Of a stretch of DNA of 34,244 bases, positions 29,040 to 34,244 are shown piece after piece. The DNA is taken from contig VHZZ01003493.1 in NCBI GenBank assembly GCA_009801015.1, forward strand, positions 27,299 through 61,542. The letters run 5' to 3'. The notes under the pieces are model-generated. The model did no database searches. It saw only the letters and a list, made by a program, of their open reading frames with translations, and was not told the DNA's origin. This stretch comes from Silene noctiflora (Eukaryota > Streptophyta > Magnoliopsida > Caryophyllales > Caryophyllaceae). Position 1 is the stretch's first letter. Each line of letters opens with the position of its first letter. The translations under genes and the position numbers were made by a program.

Positions 29040-29235
29040 GAGCTAAGTAGCACGGACACTTCTCTTAATCAGTCGTCCTGTGTCCGACATCGTGTCAGAC
29101 ACCGACACTCGTCGAACACACGTCTAAACGTGTCGGACACCTATAAAGTCGTGTCTAACTTGCTATTTTTATTTTCGCACGTGTCCGGCGCGTGTCCATG
29201 GTATTTGGGTACGTGTCCGACGCGTGTCCTTGGTA
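29040..29235. repeat. GTGTCCGAC-rich dispersed repeat
   Basis: It starts AGCTAAGTAGCACGGACAC and holds many variants of GTGTCCGAC, GTGTCGGACAC and CGCGTGTCC. Related pieces lie in PNPase introns 3 and 23. An open frame of 108 codons across it is a by-product. Confidence 0.6.
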
Positions 29236-29375
29236 TTTGGACGTCATTTGGGGTGAATGATGTTCTTTAAACGAAAAATGAGCTGTTGAAAGAGATTGAT
29301 TTTAATATGAGTTTGTGTGGGAAATGAAATTGAGTTATGAGTTATGAGTTATAATTAAGGCCAAATTTTACCTTC

Positions 29376-29527
29376 ACTTATTTCAAATCTAATTTTAATC
29401 ACATCCCACTTATTTATAATATGAACTTAGAATGTTTGAAAAAGTAAATTATAGTCATCCTTTTTCATTCACTATTTCAAATCTAATTTTAATCACATCC
29501 CACTTATTTATAATATGAACTTAGAAT
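29376..29527. repeat. Tandem duplication of about 57 bp
   Basis: The stretch from TTTCAAATCTAATTTTAATC to ATGAACTTAGAAT occurs at about 29380-29432 and again at 29474-29526, virtually unchanged, with about 41 bp between. Offset is 94 bp. Confidence 0.85.
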
Positions 29528-29536
29528 TTGTATTAA

Positions 29537-30060
29537 TTACTTCAAAAATTGAAAGTAGAAATTCTCTAAACCATTGTCTTTGATATAATTAGGCTTAACA
29601 AAAGACAAACAAACAAAATCAAATTAAAAATTGCAATAAGAGTAGTAGAGAGGCACACCTGAATATCTTGCTCAACAAAAGGATCATTTATAGGACTTTT
29701 TGTTCCTAAAAACAAAATAAAAAAAATGCTGAAAATTATAAAACATTTAATTAAAATATATTTTACATAAACTTTTAACTCTTCATTCACACTTCATTCT
29801 TGATATCATAGATAAGCTACCTAGGAAAATTGGATTAAAAACATTTGATTAGTAAAACTTGAGAAGTACTTCTCAACTGTCTAGTGAATAGTTTATATTT
29901 ATTTTATTTTATGAGGAAAAAATAAAGGAAATGTAAATTATTAATCGAAATGAATGGAGTAATAAAGTTACTTACCAGAAGATATATGGAGTGGAATAGT
30001 AGTGCAAATAACAAAAGCTAAACCAATGAATATGAATATAAGCAAGATCTTCTTTTCCAT
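29537..30060 (-). CDS. Possible small secreted peptide gene (3 exons, about 62 aa)
   Basis: On the minus strand an ATG at 30060 opens exon 1 (30060-29976), MEKKILLIFIFIGLAFVICT and on to HISS, a typical signal peptide, ending at GTAAGT. Exon 2 (29705-29659) follows a T-rich tract and TTTTTAG and reads TKSPINDPFVEQDIQ, ending CAG before GTGTGC. Exon 3 (29593-29537) after a short 65-nt intron gives PNYIKDNGLENFYFQFLK and a TAA stop. Phases agree. The mature part has no cysteine and I recognise no family. If the second intron is retained, the C-terminus becomes hydrophobic instead. A TATA box stands about 75 bp upstream. There is no homology support, so this stays a prediction. Confidence 0.4.
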
Positions 30061-30131
30061 CTTTTGCTCGTTTAAGTTTACCAAGGATCACTTTTGCTTA
30101 TAAGAGGGGACATAATTTAGGATGAAACCAG

Positions 30132-30139
30132 CTATATAG
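30132..30139 (-). promoter_or_regulatory. TATA box for the putative peptide gene
   Basis: CTATATAG lies about 75 bp upstream of the ATG at 30060, which would give a leader of roughly 40 nt. The spacing fits a plant TATA promoter. Confidence 0.4.
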
Positions 30140-30160
30140 ACACAAGCTAAGGACAACTTA

Positions 30161-31100
30161 TTGTATCAACAAATTGTACAAATCTTTATTCAGGTCAATG
30201 TTTCTCACCATCTAATTATTACCTACGGAGCTAAGAAGATCAAGTTGACAATAAAATTCTTCCTCGTGAGTTTTAAATATTGCGGAAATGCATATAAATT
30301 AGAAAGATCACAACACAACTGCACAAGGCAAGCTATTAAATAACTATCGTATAAAATTAGAAGATGTTTTTTTATGTAATAGGAGATATAAATGTAAATT
30401 TGACTTTTAATGTTGACATGTTTCACATCCAAATTATTAGTATTAGCTTGAGATTTATACCAAAGGAAGGCCTTGCAAAATGAAAATAGTTAGGAGATTA
30501 ATAAGTAAATAAATAGATATTATATATTCTTGTTTAAAAACGAACGTATCGGTCCTAAATTTAAGACGTGATAGATAAGACATAAGAGGCATGGAGAAGC
30601 GGCAAGTAGGTTAGAATTACTACAAATTAATAACGAATGTCAACGTTTGATTCCAACTCCCAATCCCAATTGATAATGAAATTAAAGTCAACTTTTGGTG
30701 TTGTCGTCTAATGCATTAAGGGACGTCATTTGCACTGTTTAAGCGTAACTGCATATATATTCCAACATGGAAATTAGCTTCAACCATGTGTTTTTATATT
30801 CAATTCTAAAATAATATATTATTCATGCTTAATTATGCTTCATAATCGATATGACACCCACATAGATTCCATTGATAATTACACATTTACAAATTTCATT
30901 TTTTAGCCAATTTAGCATAGCAACTTGCTCGCCCAACAAACTAACTCCTCTGTTAATTATGAAATAAAAACTCTTATTCAGTATAAAGCAACGTATATTT
31001 GGTGGTAGAGACGGACTAACTGCGACAGTCGTTCATTCGCATCCTTGAAAATGCAAAGTTTTAGTTTTTTCTCAAACTAATAATAAATCGTGGAACCGCT
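30161..31100. other. AT-rich intergenic sequence
   Basis: No gene, repeat structure or strong motif recognised. It would include the upstream region of the putative peptide gene. Confidence 0.6.
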
Positions 31101-31109
31101 ATGTATATT

Positions 31110-31270
31110 GCATATGTTGGGGGTACAGTGGAAGCGGATAAAATCAACCGAAGATTTGAGAGAAATAAGTTAAAGACGGTAAAAATAACACCAAGAATGA
31201 ATTTTAGGTGGAAACCCTCTTTAAATAGAGGTAAAAAACCACGGGCAAGATAGCTAAATATTTCACTATA
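31110..31270. repeat. Retroelement-like fragment
   Basis: Contains GAATTTTAGGTGGAAACC, CTTTAAATAGAGG and AAAACCACGGGCAAGATAG, phrases I associate with dispersed retroelement-derived sequence in plant genomes. Ends are not defined, so the call is weak. Confidence 0.3.
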
Positions 31271-31559
31271 ATGATTTAATTTATGTGAGTATAACCATAT
31301 ATATTCAAAGTCTCAAAGACTATATAATTATTAGAGAAGGAGCCGTTTGTCACGTCCTTATTTCAAATGTGGCGGGTGACACGTTGCACAACACCTCAAA
31401 TAATTCTCCAAAGAGTCGTTGGCTCTATCTTACATACAAGGCAATATTTTGCTCCTCAATATTCTTTGCTTGTACATATATTTTGTATCTGTTACTTTGA
31501 TTATATACCGTAAATAGCTCGATCATGTAATTGTATATTAATATAACTCCATTTTAACC

Positions 31560-32400
31560 CATTTTGCTAGCACTTTTGGGCCTCTTCTACCCCTTAATTC
31601 ATGCAACTAATAGTTATTTTGAGTGCATACTAGTATGAATAACTTTTATACTCCCGACTCGTCTTTTGAGTTTACTTCGAGGTCTTTCTACCTTCTACTT
31701 TGCAATTTTGCTAGGAGGACAAGTTCAGGACACAAGGCGGAGCATAAGGAGTCAAAGTCATCAAGATGGACAAGGTCGAAAAGAAGTCAAACAAGGAAGA
31801 AAAAGGTAAAGAAGCATTTTGGAGCTGAAATGAAGCAATTCTGCCATCTGGTGAAATTTCGCCCTCCGTTAGTTTGCATAGAGGGGCTTTTATTTTGTAC
31901 CGGGCGACATTTTCACTAGCCCATCCGCCCGGATCCGCCTATTTTGTAATATTTAGGATTTGTTTTGACCTCCAAATAAATAGCTTAACACCTAGAATTA
32001 AAACCCAAGTTTTCATTTTGGGAGTATTTCTAGGGTTATTTAGAGGGAAAAACCTTGTTTTTATTGTAATCTTGCATTAATCAAGCATTAATCTTTACTT
32101 AATCATAGCTTAATTACCTCTTAGTTTAGTTAGAACTACTTTTTCCAAATTTATATTTAGTTACTGGGTTGTAATTTGAAGACTTGAAGAGATTCATCTT
32201 CCTTATATCAATCCAAGTTTATTCCTTTAATTAATGTTGGTATAATTCTCATCTTTATTTCATTTCCTTTTCATTTGTTTATATCTCTATTCTCATTTAG
32301 TTAACTTGCTTTTCACAATGTCTCTTCTTGTTAATTACATGTTGAATTCTCCACCTTTTGTTTCCATTGTTGTAGTCATGTGTGAGTAATGTACTACTAG
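31560..32400 (+). mobile_element. Probable LTR fragment of a Ty3/gypsy element
   Basis: T-rich, non-coding sequence with the style of plant gypsy LTRs: CTAGGGTTATTTAGAGGG, GAGATTCATCTTCC, long TTTATTTCATTTCC stretches and GTCATGTGTGAGTAATG toward the right. A 98-codon open frame at 31623-31919 is not credible as a gene. Boundaries and family are inferred from general appearance only. Confidence 0.4.
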
Positions 32401-32580
32401 AGTAGTGTACTCAACTTTTTCCACTTGGATAACCCCTACGTCCACAAGTCCTTCAATACCTAAGTTAGGTTCCTCCAATGTTGAAGTAGAAGCACCTCTA
32501 AAGGCTCTTTTTATACCTCTCAACATTCTCTCAATCTCGTGATCAATGGGTAGGCGATTGCCTTGTAATCTCCTAGGCAT
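32335..32580 (-). pseudogene. Truncated gag start of a Ty3/gypsy retrotransposon
   Basis: The minus-strand ATG at 32580 opens MPRRLQGNRLPIDHEIERML and continues about 80 codons before a stop. MPR... followed by a DxEIER motif resembles the gag N-terminus of Athila/Tat-type elements. A full gag is several hundred residues, so this is a broken remnant. The last 20 or so codons probably belong to adjoining LTR-like sequence read in antisense. Confidence 0.45.
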
Positions 32581-32694
32581 GCAAAATATCAAACACTAGA
32601 AAACAATTAGAACCAACTCGAGGAACTCGACTTCCACAAGGCAAAGAAAGACACAACTAAAAAGCAATAAATGATAACAATTCAACAATATACC

Positions 32695-32718
32695 GTCCCC
32701 GACAAAGGTGCCAATTTG
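32695..32718 (-). other. Primer-binding-site-like sequence of the gypsy remnant
   Basis: On the minus strand TTGGCACCTTTGTCGGGGAC resembles the TGGCGCCGTTGCCGGGGA site of Athila/Tat elements (complement of a tRNA-Asp 3' end), with a few changes. It lies 115 bp upstream of the gag ATG, as expected. The 5' LTR would lie to its right, from about 32719. Confidence 0.5.
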
Positions 32719-33094
32719 ATAGGTGTTTCCTTAGTCGTCATGGGCTATCAAATAATATTTCTAAATCCAACAAACAACTAGCAAGCGATAAGTCGGAGTC
32801 AATCCACGAGACGGGCAGTCAAACGGTTATCAAATGCAAGTAGCTATGTCTTTGTGTAATAAATTGGGTTTGAGATGTAAGCTAAACTACTACAACGAAA
32901 ATGTAAGCAAATGAAATAACAAGGCATGCAAATGAGGGTAGAGATGTAAACAATTGATGAAAGGCACTAGGGTGTCATGGGTTCATAAGGGAATCATGGT
33001 ATAATCACAATAATGATCCAACAAACAATCATAGTTGTGTTGGGATCGAGTTAGTTTATATCTTAGAATCCCTAGAGAGACTTAGGTCTCGGAG
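32719..33094 (-). mobile_element. Probable end of the gypsy 5' LTR
   Basis: Starts TGATAG next to the primer-binding site, so on the minus strand the LTR would end CTATCA. It includes CCACGAGACGGGC in the style of gypsy LTR 3' ends. The outer boundary is not seen. Confidence 0.35.
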
Positions 33095-34244
33095 TGTAAC
33101 ACCCCCGTTTAAGCAGAAGCCTTTACTAGGCATTTTCGACTAAACGTGGCCATTCCCATCTCAGTTTCCTGAGGCAAATGAATATCAAGTAAACTTCCAA
33201 GTACTTTATTAAATAAAGTTAACTCGTCCAGCGATTACAACTCAAAACGCATAAGTGTTTCAAACCAACTTTAAATAAAACAACTGTCCACTAGACTACT
33301 AGGTGCACACTCTAGACATGATGGATCGTCGTCCCTTCAGCATCCAAGCACAACAACAACACACAAACCTCAACTATCTAGACATGCTTTATTACCTGCT
33401 CCCCATTCAAGCGGAAATCATTGAATGGATCGCCACAAGCCTCCCCGTAAATAGGTGACAAGAATAATAAACACAACACGGTCAGCTTACGCTAAATATA
33501 ATACGCATACAAATAAATAGCTTAACGAATGCACGAGTTACGACATAAATGGAAATAGTCAAACGATAAACGGACGTAGCCTCTCGTGCTGCACGCACGG
33601 CCAACAACGCATCAAATGCTATTCCCCTCACTATTCACTCACGGCACCGCAACGCCGTCTGCTGGACCACGTCGCTTTCACTTCCACGTGCCAGGCCTAC
33701 CAATTCATAAGGTCCACAACCGCAGCTATGCCTAGCTCACTCACATACATCTCAAGACCGCAACCGCAGTCGGGCCTGACCAAATATTTCTCACATCCAT
33801 GTCGCCTCACAAGCAACCAACGCAATCATATTGGGCTATAGTAACAATCACAGGAGCTCATAAATAAATAATAGTTCAGCATGTGACGATCTCATAGGAT
33901 AACATTTCACAAAATCCTTCTTACCTTGCAATTCTCAAAAAATAAATAACTTTCGAATCTACAAATTAAATAACATAAGTGAGTAGGATGAAATCTTACC
34001 TCAGCTAAAGGCCGTCGCAGGGAAATGCCTAAAGCTTTTTAAAAGCGCTCCTCTACAAACTCGGTGCCTATTAAATAATATTTAACGTAAATATCGGTAC
34101 TAATTAATTTTACGCAACACTAATTCACAACGTGACCTAACACGCGACCGTAGGCGTAGATGATAAGTAATATTTTAGTCGTATTTTACCCCGCATTTAT
34201 ACCTCATTCCGACTCAATTTTGCGTGTTTAATTGTATATAAGCT
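33095..34244. repeat. Another LTR-like sequence running off the window
   Basis: Begins TGTAACACCCCCG, a start often seen in plant LTR elements, and continues without open frames to the window end. It has short internal repeats such as CCGCAACCGCAG and ACCGCAGCTATGCC around 33715-33775. It is unlike its neighbours in being richer in C. Class and end are unknown. Confidence 0.3.

Noticed and set aside
28944-29270. Open frame of 108 codons
   Set aside because: It runs across the GTGTCCGAC repeat, which explains its length.
31623-31919. Lys/Arg-rich open frame of 98 codons
   Set aside because: It lies in LTR-like sequence with no recognisable motif; gag-like similarity was considered but not seen.

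Overview
This is plant nuclear DNA, AT-rich and intron-rich. It is dominated by one long gene of 24 exons, read on the + strand from the ATG at 830 to the stop at 22224, with every intron GT...AG. Spliced in silico, the exons keep one frame and give about 912 residues. The product is organellar polynucleotide phosphorylase (PNPase), most like the chloroplast form of flowering plants (PNP1/RIF10): a Ser/Cys-rich putative transit peptide, two RNase PH cores joined by a helical region, a KH domain, an S1 domain and a disordered tail. The style of the dispersed repeats suggests a eudicot, perhaps Caryophyllales, but that is only a guess.

Layout. Positions 1-829 hold an intergenic region with two palindromes, a possible first coding exon of a divergent minus-strand gene (147 down to 122) and the PNPase leader, which carries two upstream ATGs. 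Positions 830-22224 are PNPase. Its introns range from 81 bp to 3.3 kb, and the large ones are inflated by mobile elements: a Stowaway-type MITE (intron 9), a GC-poor tandem duplication and MITE remnants (intron 10), a 1.4 kb Helitron with a TIR element nested in it (intron 11), a duplicated segment and a GCGCCTTG-type repeat (intron 14), an 0.8 kb TIR element (intron 20), and a GTGG-rich tract followed by a TA-flanked MITE (intron 23). Positions 22225 to about 22640 are the probable 3' UTR.

From about 24.0 to 28.2 kb two related non-autonomous Helitrons lie head-to-tail on the minus strand, followed by a nearly identical direct duplication of about 255 bp of the right element's 5' end. At 28431-28872 there is a Mutator-like foldback element with a 9-bp target duplication. 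At 30060-29537 (minus) I see a possible three-exon gene for a small secreted peptide with a TATA box. From 31.1 kb to the end there are only remnants that look like LTR retrotransposons, including a Ty3/gypsy-like primer-binding site and gag start on the minus strand. I see no tRNA, rRNA, CRISPR array or bacterial-style operon. Apart from PNPase, the gene calls are tentative and would need transcript evidence.
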